A stretch of 64,000 nt of DNA from Deltaproteobacteria bacterium. GTDB taxonomy: Bacteria > Desulfobacterota > Desulfomonilia > UBA1062. A model generated the notes under the pieces. That model saw only the letters and a list, made by a program, of their open reading frames with translations. It did not search any database and had not been told where the DNA came from. The stretch's first letter is position 1. Every line of letters starts with the position of its first letter. The stretch lies in assembly GCA_018433085.1 (NCBI GenBank), contig JAHDRW010000016.1, forward strand, positions 1 to 64,000, read 5' to 3'. Made by a program: the position numbers and the translations under genes. Shown in pieces: positions 26,584-33,733 of the stretch.

Positions 26584-29500
26584 TCCGGCGATACTTCCCG
26601 CCCACCTCGTAGAGGGCACGGGTGATCTGGCCGAGGCTGGCCACCCTGACGGTTTCCATGAGCTCGGCAAAGACGTTCCCGCCTTGAAGCGCGACCTCCT
26701 TGAGCCTTTCCAGGGCCGCGGGCGCCTCTCTGTCGTGATCCGCCTGGAATTTCTTCAGGTTCTTGAGCTGGCCCGTCTTCTCTTCCGGGGTGGCTCGGGT
26801 GAGCGGAATACACCCGCCGAGGGCATCCGCGCCCGTGGAGTCCGGGTTCTCATAGGTGTTGACCCCGATGATGGGAAGCCTGCCGGTATGCTTGAGCTCC
26901 TCGTAATACAGTGACTCGTCCTGTATCCTGGAGCGCTGGTACTGCATCTCCATGGCGCCCAGCACGCCCTTGCGGTCGCTGATGCGTTCGAACTCCTTCA
27001 GGACCGCCTCTTCTACGGCATCGGTGAGCCAGTCCATGAAGAACGACCCTTGGAGCTTGTTTTCGTTGGCGGATGTCCCGAACTCCCGGTTGATAATGAG
27101 CTGGATGGCCATGGCCCTGCGGACCGATTCCTCGGTGGGCGTGGTGATGGCCTCGTCGTAGGAATTGGTATGCAGGGAGTTGCAGTTGTCCTCCAGGGCG
27201 GTCAAGGCCTGCAGGGTGGTGCGGATGTCGTTGAACTGGATCTCCATGCTGTGCAGCGACCTGCCCGAGGTCTGGATATGATACTTGAGCCGCTGGGAGA
27301 GCTCGTTCGCGCTGTAGAGGTCGCGCATGGCGATTGCCCAGATCCTCCTGGCCACCCTTCCGATCACGCTGTACTCGGGGTCCATGCCGCTGCTGAAGAA
27401 GAACGAGAAGTTTCCCGCGAAGTCGTCGATCTTCATCCCGCGAGAGAGATAATACTCGACATACGTAAAACCGTTGGCCAGGGTGAAGGCTAGCTGGCTG
27501 ATGGGGTTGGCGCCGGCCTCGGCGATGTGGTAGCCGCTGATGCTCACCGAATAGAAGTTGTTCACCCCGTGCTCGATGAAGTATTCCTGAATGTCGCCCA
27601 TCATCTTCAGGGCGAACTCGGTGGAGAATATGCAGGTGTTCTGGCCCTGGTCCTCTTTCAGGATATCGGCCTGGACCGTGCCTCGCACGTTCCGGAGCAC
27701 CCGGGAGCGGATCTCCTCGCGCTCCTCCCTGTTCGGGCCCCTGCCCTTTTCCCCCTTGAACTTCTCCATCTGCTGGTCGATCGCGGTGTTGAAAAACATG
27801 GCGGTCATAATGGGCGCAGGGCCGTTGATGGTCATTGACACGCTCGTGCTCGGCGAGCAGAGGTCGAAGCCCGCATAGAGCTTATTCATATCGTCCAGGG
27901 TACAGATGCTCACCCCGCTCTCGCCGATCTTGCCGAAGATGTCCGGCTCCTCGTGAGGGTCTTCCCCGTAGAGGGTCACGCTGTCGAACGCGGTGCTCAG
28001 GCGCTTGGCGTCGTCGTTCCTGCACAGGTAGTGGAACCTCCGGTTGGTCCTTTCCGGAGACCCCTCGCCCGCGAACTGCCTCTTGGGCTCCTCCCACCGG
28101 CGCTTGAAGGGGAATACGCCTGCCGTATACGGGAACCGGCCCGGCACGTTCTCTTTCCTCAGCCAGGCATACAGGTCGCCCCGGTCGGTGAAAGCGGGCA
28201 GGGATATCCTGGGTATGGGCAGGCCCGAGAGGGAATCCTGGACGAGCGGCACCTCGATCTTCTTGTCCCGGACCGTATAGGTGTAGGTCTTCCCCAGATA
28301 CTGTTTCCGCTCCTTTTCCCATTTTTCCACCAAATCGAGCTCTTCGGCAGGCACCTGGCTTTTCAGCTCCTGGAGCTTGCGCTTCAGGACCGACCCGGCC
28401 TCGGTGCCGCCCATGTCTTTGAGGAGCTCCCTTATGGAGAAAATCTTGCGGATGCACTCGCCGCGCGAACGGGTTTCCGCGTGATATCCTCTGACGGCCG
28501 TGGCGATCTCCCGGAGATAGTGCTCCCTTCCCATGGGCACGATCCCCTGATAGGGATCGCCGGGGTCGTTTTCACCCTCGGGAGGAACCTCCCAGTCAGC
28601 GAGGCCTTTTTCCACGAGCCTGCCCACCAGTTGGGAGAATACCCGGTTGATCCCCGGATCGTTGAAGTGGTTTGCCATGGTGCCGAAGACGGGGAGCTGA
28701 CCGGGTTCGACGCCGAAGAGGCCGTGATTGCGCATGTACTGTTTCTTGACCTGCTTCATGGCGTCTTCGGCCTTTTCGTTTTCGAACTTGTTGATGATCA
28801 CCATGTCGGCGAAATCGAGCATGTCGATCTTTTCGAGCTGGGTGGGGGCCCCGTAATCAGAGGTCATGACGTAGAGCGAGAGGTCGCTGATCGAGGTCAC
28901 CGCGGCATTGCCCTGCCCTATCCCGCTCGTCTCCACAACGACGAGATCGAAGCCCGCGGCGCCCAGAACGAGGATGGCGTCCTGCACGGCCTCGGACAAT
29001 TCGTCGCGCGAGCCGCGGGTCGCCATCGACCGCATGTACACCCTGCCGGCGTCGATATGGTTCATCCTGATCCTGTCACCCAGAAGCGCACCCCCGCTCT
29101 TCGAGCGCGAGGGATCCACCGAGACGATGGCGATGGTGCGCTCCGGATAGAAGCTCAGGAACCGCCTCACCAGCTCGTCGGTGAGCGAGCTCTTCCCGGC
29201 GCCTCCGGTGCCGGTTATCCCGACCACCGGCACGCGTGATCGCGAGTGCATGAGCGTTTCCCGGATGGCGTCAAAGCCGCAGTCCACGCCGCACAGGCTC
29301 CTCTCGGCGAGATTGATGATCCTGCCGATGAGCGCGTGATCGCCCTTCTCTATCCCGGCGACCCTGCCGTCGACGGGCGGAAATTCGACCTTCCCGGCCA
29401 GGGCGATCATGTGGTCGATCATGCCCTTCAAGCCCATGGCTTTCCCGTCTTCGGGCGAGAAGATCTTGGTCACCCCGTAGTCCTGGAGTTCCCTGATCTC

Positions 29501-29818
29501 TTCGGGAACGATCACCCCGCCGCCCCCGCCGAAGACCTTCACGTATTCGCACCCCTTCTTACGCAGAAGATCGATGAGATACTTGAAAAACTCCAGGTGC
29601 CCTCCCTGGTAGGAGCTCACGGCCACGGCATGGGCGCCTTCCTGGATCGCGGCGTGGACGATATCGTTCACGCTGCGGTTGTGCCCGAGGTGAACTACCT
29701 CTGCGCCGCTGTCCTGTAGAATCCGCCGCATGATGTTGATGGACGCGTCATGCCCGTCGAACAGTGACGTGGCCGTGACAAACCTGACCGGGTCTTTTGG
29801 ATTGAGTCTCTTTTTCAT
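26576..29818 (-). CDS. icmF: Fused isobutyryl-CoA mutase IcmF (B12 domain, G-protein chaperone, mutase)
   Basis: This 1080-residue protein combines three parts: an N-terminal cobalamin domain with DGHDASINIM (residues 21-30, base-off His23), a MeaB-like GTPase with P-loop GTGGAGKSS (203-211) and NKFENEKAED, and a C-terminal mutase with YTAGVFPFKRR (564-574), AGEGSPERTNRRFHY and SCTLDD-like segments. The order and the FPFKR motif match IcmF rather than methylmalonyl-CoA mutase (which has RGPYATMY). It interconverts isobutyryl- and n-butyryl-CoA. ATG 29818 follows GGAGGAAGG; an upstream ATG at 29839 is less likely. A 15-bp palindrome lies 29 nt upstream. Confidence 0.93.
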   Translation of the reverse strand: MKKRLNPKDPVRFVTATSLFDGHDASINIMRRILQDSGAEVVHLGHNRSVNDIVHAAIQEGAHAVAVSSYQGGHLEFFKYLIDLLRKKGCEYVKVFGGGGGVIVPEEIRELQDYGVTKIFSPEDGKAMGLKGMIDHMIALAGKVEFPPVDGRVAGIEKGDHALIGRIINLAERSLCGVDCGFDAIRETLMHSRSRVPVVGITGTGGAGKSSLTDELVRRFLSFYPERTIAIVSVDPSRSKSGGALLGDRIRMNHIDAGRVYMRSMATRGSRDELSEAVQDAILVLGAAGFDLVVVETSGIGQGNAAVTSISDLSLYVMTSDYGAPTQLEKIDMLDFADMVIINKFENEKAEDAMKQVKKQYMRNHGLFGVEPGQLPVFGTMANHFNDPGINRVFSQLVGRLVEKGLADWEVPPEGENDPGDPYQGIVPMGREHYLREIATAVRGYHAETRSRGECIRKIFSIRELLKDMGGTEAGSVLKRKLQELKSQVPAEELDLVEKWEKERKQYLGKTYTYTVRDKKIEVPLVQDSLSGLPIPRISLPAFTDRGDLYAWLRKENVPGRFPYTAGVFPFKRRWEEPKRQFAGEGSPERTNRRFHYLCRNDDAKRLSTAFDSVTLYGEDPHEEPDIFGKIGESGVSICTLDDMNKLYAGFDLCSPSTSVSMTINGPAPIMTAMFFNTAIDQQMEKFKGEKGRGPNREEREEIRSRVLRNVRGTVQADILKEDQGQNTCIFSTEFALKMMGDIQEYFIEHGVNNFYSVSISGYHIAEAGANPISQLAFTLANGFTYVEYYLSRGMKIDDFAGNFSFFFSSGMDPEYSVIGRVARRIWAIAMRDLYSANELSQRLKYHIQTSGRSLHSMEIQFNDIRTTLQALTALEDNCNSLHTNSYDEAITTPTEESVRRAMAIQLIINREFGTSANENKLQGSFFMDWLTDAVEEAVLKEFERISDRKGVLGAMEMQYQRSRIQDESLYYEELKHTGRLPIIGVNTYENPDSTGADALGGCIPLTRATPEEKTGQLKNLKKFQADHDREAPAALERLKEVALQGGNVFAELMETVRVASLGQITRALYEVGGKYRRNM

Positions 29819-29846
29819 AAATACAGAACCTTCCTCCATCTCTACT

Positions 29847-29861
29847 CTATATGTAATATAG
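29847..29861. promoter_or_regulatory. 15-bp palindrome upstream of icmF
   Basis: CTATAT-GTA-ATATAG is a perfect inverted repeat just ahead of the icmF ribosome site. A tandem TGTAAGA-TGTAAGA lies next to it on the minus strand. It may be a repressor site in the untranslated leader. The promoter itself was not resolved. Confidence 0.35.
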
Positions 29862-30013
29862 TCTTACATCTTACAGAAAAACCGACAACATTTCAACTGA
29901 AACGCCGCCACTGTCCCAACCGGCCTTTTCGGTCCCCGATCACAGGCACGAATATTTTCGAGGCATACCACGGAGCCTGTTTCCACCGCAAGGGGCAGAA
30001 AAGGGAGAGAATA

Positions 30014-30562
30014 TCAGCGGTCTTCGTCGAGCTCGATGATGCCTTCCCGGACATTCTCCCTGATGGCGCTGATCACCTCGATATGGTTCAGGGGCACACC
30101 GTCGAGCTCCCGCCGGATCTCGCGGGTGTCAAGGACATAGGTTTTTCCGTTCTTGCAGTGGGTATAGAGAAAATCGACTTCCGGGCTCCCGAGAATCAGC
30201 GCGCTCACAGCGCCCGGAACGTCCCCCAGCGGCTGCCGGTCGATATGGCTGTGCCGGAACCGGGCACTCACCCGGGTGCCCCTTCCCACCTGCGACTCGA
30301 TCTCGAAGCTGCCCCCGGTCATCCGTGCCGCCTGTGCGAGCATGGGAAGGCCGAGACCGACCCTGCGCACCTTTTTCGTGGTATAGAACGGGTCCATCAC
30401 CCTTTTCAGGGTATGCTCGTCCATTCCGCCGCCGTTGTCCCTGATTTCCAGGCTCAGGACATCCTCTTCCAGGTCTTCCATGATGGTGATCTCCACGAGG
30501 TCGGCCTGCGCCCGGGTGGAATTCTCCGCAATATCCAGGATATGCAGCGCGAGCTCGATCAT
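30014..30562 (-). CDS. Stand-alone histidine-kinase-type ATPase domain protein
   Basis: This 182-residue soluble protein is a GHKL ATPase without a phospho-acceptor His domain. It has the N box DIAENSTRAQAD, G1 box DNGGGMDEHTL, F box DPFYTTKK and G2 box GLGLPMLAQAA, followed by a C-terminal extension (residues about 110-182) of unknown role. It probably phosphorylates or binds a partner in the same cluster. The start overlaps the PHP gene stop by 4 nt. It is the last of five signalling genes downstream of the formate dehydrogenase operon. Confidence 0.8.
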   Translation of the reverse strand: MIELALHILDIAENSTRAQADLVEITIMEDLEEDVLSLEIRDNGGGMDEHTLKRVMDPFYTTKKVRRVGLGLPMLAQAARMTGGSFEIESQVGRGTRVSARFRHSHIDRQPLGDVPGAVSALILGSPEVDFLYTHCKNGKTYVLDTREIRRELDGVPLNHIEVISAIRENVREGIIELDEDR

Positions 30563-31314
30563 GCGTCCTCCTCGATGTACCTCCCCCCCTGTTTCTTCAG
30601 GGCCATTGATATCTCGGCAATGCAGGGGCTCTTGAGCGCCATGCGCGTGCAGGCGGCGCCTATATCCTGGATGAAGTGGGCATCGGAGGAGGTGATAAAG
30701 GGATAGGCGGAGAGCTCGGGGAACCGATCTCTCCCGCCCCTGATCCCCAAACGGGCGGATATCTCCAGGGCATCGAAGGGGACATGGGGAGGAATGAATC
30801 CGAGCTGGCCGATTACACTGAAGCTCGGCCTGTCGATATGGGCGGCTATCGCCAGACCGCCGTACTCGTGGATCCGGCTCACGAGAGCTTCCAGCGTGAT
30901 GCCGGTTGCGCCGATCAGGAGCCGCTCGTTGAAACCCTCCACCTCGCCTGCCTCGTTTACTATGGGCTGGAGCCCGAAGGCATCCTCGTCGTTAAGGCCG
31001 TCGAGGTTGGCGTATACAAAATCCTGGAGAAGGGAGAGCTGCGGCTGCTCACCAAAGAGCGCGAGCACGTGCGCCTCTTCCCGGGTGCACACCTCCATTC
31101 CGGGGATCACGCACAGGGGGGTACCGTGGGCCGCTCGGATGACGTAGGGCACATTCTCGGAAGAGTTGTGGTCGCAGATGGCGATGATGTCGAGCCCCTG
31201 GGCAAGGGCCTCTTCGACAACGGCCCGGGGATGCATGTCGAGATCCCCGCACGGGGAAAGACAGGTGTGGATGTGCAGGTTACAGCGGAAGATTTCCGGT
31301 CCTGATTCACCCAT
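30559..31314 (-). CDS. PHP-domain phosphoesterase
   Basis: This 251-residue protein has the PHP metal-site motifs NLHIHTCLSPCGD (residues 12-24), CDHNSSENV, PGMEVCTREE, AAHIDRPSFS and TSSDAHFIQD. PHP domains hydrolyse phosphoesters such as 3',5'-nucleoside phosphates or phosphorylated proteins, and here it is a free enzyme without a polymerase. It is coupled by a 4-nt overlap to the ATPase gene. A role in removing a phosphate signal within the cluster is plausible but unproven. Confidence 0.85.
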   Translation of the reverse strand: MGESGPEIFRCNLHIHTCLSPCGDLDMHPRAVVEEALAQGLDIIAICDHNSSENVPYVIRAAHGTPLCVIPGMEVCTREEAHVLALFGEQPQLSLLQDFVYANLDGLNDEDAFGLQPIVNEAGEVEGFNERLLIGATGITLEALVSRIHEYGGLAIAAHIDRPSFSVIGQLGFIPPHVPFDALEISARLGIRGGRDRFPELSAYPFITSSDAHFIQDIGAACTRMALKSPCIAEISMALKKQGGRYIEEDA

Positions 31315-31344
31315 GGGAAACCCTCTGAAGCGGCAGGGGCATGG

Positions 31345-31686
31345 TCAACCTTCGGATAGAAGCCGATAGATCCTGCCCACCACCTCGAACTTCGCCATAT
31401 CGGTCACCATGATGGGAACCCCCTCCTTGCTCGCCCGATCCACGGTTTCTTTATCCGGGCTTGCCCCCTGCACGACGACGATACCGGCAAGGTCTTTCAG
31501 GGATGCCACGGCTACGATGTTCTGGTGCACCTGCCTCGTCACCCAGATGTCGCCTGCGCTGCTGTTCGCCATGACGTCGCTGAGGAGATCCCCCGCGTAA
31601 CCGCCCTTGACCTCGGTGCTTTTCAGCTTTTCCCAACAGCACTTGCACTTCAGACCGAGTGTATCCGCCAGTGTCTCCAGATTCAT
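31345..31686 (-). CDS. DRTGG-like domain protein (second copy)
   Basis: This 113-residue protein, MNLETLADTLGLKCKCCWEK to YRLLSEG, has the fold pattern of DRTGG domains: VKGGYAGDLLSDVMANSSAGD, then IVVVQGASPDKETVDRA and GVPIMVTDMAKFEVVGRIY. DRTGG domains occur in phosphotransacetylase and CBS-domain regulators and are thought to be ligand sensors. C14, C16 and C17 near the N-terminus could bind metal. The frame is open to 31791, but this start sits behind a suitable AGGAGT site. It is distantly similar to the 127-residue gene upstream. Confidence 0.7.
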   Translation of the reverse strand: MNLETLADTLGLKCKCCWEKLKSTEVKGGYAGDLLSDVMANSSAGDIWVTRQVHQNIVAVASLKDLAGIVVVQGASPDKETVDRASKEGVPIMVTDMAKFEVVGRIYRLLSEG

Positions 31687-31697
31687 TCCCGTACTCC

Positions 31698-32162
31698 TTA
31701 TCCGTTGAGCTTCACGATGCTCCTCAGGTAAGTGCCCTGGCCGACTAAGGAGGTGAGCTCGAAGATATCCGAAAATTTTTTGATATTGCACAGCCCCATT
31801 CCTGCGCCAAACCCCAGCTCCCGGATGGAGTCGTCCGCGGTCGAATAGCCTTCCTGGAGCGCAAGATCGATGTCCGCGATTCCCGGACCCGCATCGTTCG
31901 CCTCGATGATGACGGCGTCAGGCTCGATGAAAAGCTGGATGGTACCCTGCTCGGCATAGGAGATTATATTGATCTCGGCTTCGAAGGTGATCACCGCGAT
32001 CCTGCGGATGATGCTCTCGGAGATGCCCTTTCCCTGCAGGCTCTTCTTTACCTCGCTGGAAACGATCCCCGCATCCACGAAGTCTCTTCCCTGGATGTGA
32101 TAGATGCCCTCGAGCGACTCGGAAAAATCGTCACCGGACAATAGTTTTTTCCTCGGTTCCAT
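31698..32162 (-). CDS. Anti-sigma-factor-type ATPase (RsbW/SpoIIAB-like)
   Basis: This 154-residue GHKL protein has the N box AVITFEAEINIISYAEQG, D box NDAGPGIADIDLAL and G2-like FGAGMGLCNIKKFSD, the layout of small serine kinases that sequester sigma or anti-anti-sigma factors. The first 35 residues form an extra N-terminal piece. No partner sigma factor or STAS antagonist is present in the cluster, so the target is unknown. The start lies inside the last 32 nt of the DRTGG gene upstream. Confidence 0.78.
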   Translation of the reverse strand: MEPRKKLLSGDDFSESLEGIYHIQGRDFVDAGIVSSEVKKSLQGKGISESIIRRIAVITFEAEINIISYAEQGTIQLFIEPDAVIIEANDAGPGIADIDLALQEGYSTADDSIRELGFGAGMGLCNIKKFSDIFELTSLVGQGTYLRSIVKLNG

Positions 32163-32514
32163 CCGTCTTCCGGATACAGCCGGTCAATCCTTCCTGAAAG
32201 AGTCTGCCGCACGACTCGAACATGATGAACCTGGTCCACAGGATAGGAATACCCAGCTCTCTGGCGATTTCGATAAATTTATCGGTGAGGGATTTGCCCC
32301 GGCACACCAGGATGGCGGAAATATCGAGCGCATATGCGGTTCTCACGGCCTGCGGGTTCGAAAGTCCGGTGATCAGCAGGCAGCCTGAACGGGCAAAAGA
32401 CAGAACATCGCTCATCAGATCGGCGCCGAAAGCGGTTGTGATCTCGATATCCAGCTTATCTTCGCCCACGATAACGCGGGCATTCAACATGTCCCTGACT
32501 TCTGAGAGTTTCAC
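32131..32514 (-). CDS. DRTGG-like domain protein (first copy)
   Basis: This 127-residue protein begins MKLSEVRDMLNARVIVGEDK and contains FGADLMSDVLSFARSGCLLIT, AYALDISAILVCRGKSLTD and LGIPILWTRFIMFESCGRL, a DRTGG-like alpha/beta fold. It is the first gene of the five-gene signalling cluster and overlaps the next gene by 32 nt. Sensor function is inferred from the family. It is separated from focA by about 220 nt with a hairpin, so it may have its own promoter. Confidence 0.72.
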   Translation of the reverse strand: MKLSEVRDMLNARVIVGEDKLDIEITTAFGADLMSDVLSFARSGCLLITGLSNPQAVRTAYALDISAILVCRGKSLTDKFIEIARELGIPILWTRFIMFESCGRLFQEGLTGCIRKTDGTEEKTIVR

Positions 32515-32668
32515 CCGATCTGTACCCCAGTGGCGTGATGGTTCTTTCGTACCACACGGGTCGAGCCAAAGTCAACAGAATCAGACGTACCAGGGCCCGG
32601 GTGGTTCTCAAAAAGACATGGATATCATTCGAAATATTGTCCGGGCGGAAAGGATGAGACATCTCCAC

Positions 32669-32708
32669 GAAAGAGGGCCGCGCCCGCTCACGCAGGCACG
32701 GCCCTTTC
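32669..32708 (-). terminator. Hairpin downstream of focA
   Basis: GAAAGAGGGCCGCGCC (32669-32684) pairs with GGCACGGCCCTTTC (32695-32708) with a small bulge and one mismatch. It lies 26 nt after the focA stop on the minus strand and probably ends the formate operon transcript or reduces readthrough into the signalling genes. Confidence 0.6.
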
Positions 32709-32733
32709 TGATACACGAAATGTTTCGGTTTTA

Positions 32734-33573
32734 TTACTTATCGGTTTTGCACAGCTGGTTCGCATAGCACATGAAGTATGCGAGACCCACGAATATAGCG
32801 CCGCCCACGATATTGCCCAGGGTCACCGGGATCATGTTGTCGATGAAGAACCCGCCCCAGGTGAGGTTTTCGATGCCGGGCAGTGCCGCGGAGAACTCGG
32901 CCATCTTGTCCGTACCCTTGAGCACGATGCCCATGGGGATGAAGTACATATTCGCTACGCAATGCTCGAAGCCTGACGCAACGAATGCCATGATGGGGAA
33001 GAAGATACCGAAGATTTTGCCCACCACGTCCTGGGCCGCGAACGCCAGCCACACGGCGAGGCACACGAGCCAGTTACAACCGATGCCGCGATAGAATGCC
33101 TCGGCAAAGGTGAGGTTTACCTTCCCGTTGGCGATCCCGATCGCGGTCTGCCCCACGGCGCCGCCCCCGGTCATCCACAGGGTCGTCTTGTACATGATGT
33201 ACACGAGCAGGAGAGAGCCGATCAGGTTGGCGATCCAGACCACCACCCAGTTGTACACGACTCCCTTCACACCGAACTGGCCCCGCGACAGTCCGATGGT
33301 CATGAGGTTGTTTCCGGTGAAAAGCTCTGCACCGCCGATGACGACCAACATGAGGCCTACGGAGAAGACAGCTCCTCCGAAGAGCTTGGCCATCCCGAGG
33401 CCGAGTGTCGCCGAGGTTCCGGTGAGCACCATGGTGCACAGCTCGGCTCCGAAGGCGATATAGGCGCCTGCGAAGATGCCAAGGATGGTCATCTGGAGAA
33501 ACGGAAGACTTGCCTTGTTCTTACCAGCGTTTGCAACAGCCTCCGCAACCTGCACTGGTGTGTTAAAACCCAT
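32734..33573 (-). CDS. focA: Formate channel (FocA/FNT family)
   Basis: This 279-residue inner-membrane protein starts MGFNTPVQVAEAVANAGKNK and has six transmembrane helices. The FNT motifs are ELFTGNNLMT (omega loop after TM2), AGAYIAFG and the second loop GFEHCVANMYFIP, which carries the central pore His. It moves formate, and perhaps formic acid, across the membrane. GGAGGT precedes ATG 33573; an in-frame ATG at 33585 has no such site. Its place next to formate dehydrogenase supports formate as substrate. Confidence 0.94.
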   Translation of the reverse strand: MGFNTPVQVAEAVANAGKNKASLPFLQMTILGIFAGAYIAFGAELCTMVLTGTSATLGLGMAKLFGGAVFSVGLMLVVIGGAELFTGNNLMTIGLSRGQFGVKGVVYNWVVVWIANLIGSLLLVYIMYKTTLWMTGGGAVGQTAIGIANGKVNLTFAEAFYRGIGCNWLVCLAVWLAFAAQDVVGKIFGIFFPIMAFVASGFEHCVANMYFIPMGIVLKGTDKMAEFSAALPGIENLTWGGFFIDNMIPVTLGNIVGGAIFVGLAYFMCYANQLCKTDK

Positions 33574-33677
33574 ACATACCTCCATCTTGTTTTGATTTAT
33601 ACTGATTATTGCTTCATGCCCGGTCAGAGGATCTTCCCGGACAGTTCTGCTCTGATACTGTATCCCCCCGCCTAGAT

Positions 33678-33719
33678 CACCGTGTGCATGTATCCAAATG
33701 CAGATACATGCACACGGTG
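33678..33719. terminator. Perfect 17-bp hairpin between fdhA and focA
   Basis: CACCGTGTGCATGTATC (33678-33694) and GATACATGCACACGGTG (33703-33719) pair without mismatch around an 8-nt loop. It starts 15 nt after the fdhA stop on the minus strand. No T-run follows, so it may be an RNA processing or stability element that sets the focA to fdhA ratio, or a protein site, rather than a simple terminator. Confidence 0.7.
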
Positions 33720-33733
33720 TTGCTTGTCAAACA

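Noticed and set aside
26576-29818. Methylmalonyl-CoA mutase
   Set aside because: The three-part fusion and the TAGVFPFKR motif are those of IcmF; the RGPYATMY motif of methylmalonyl-CoA mutase is absent.
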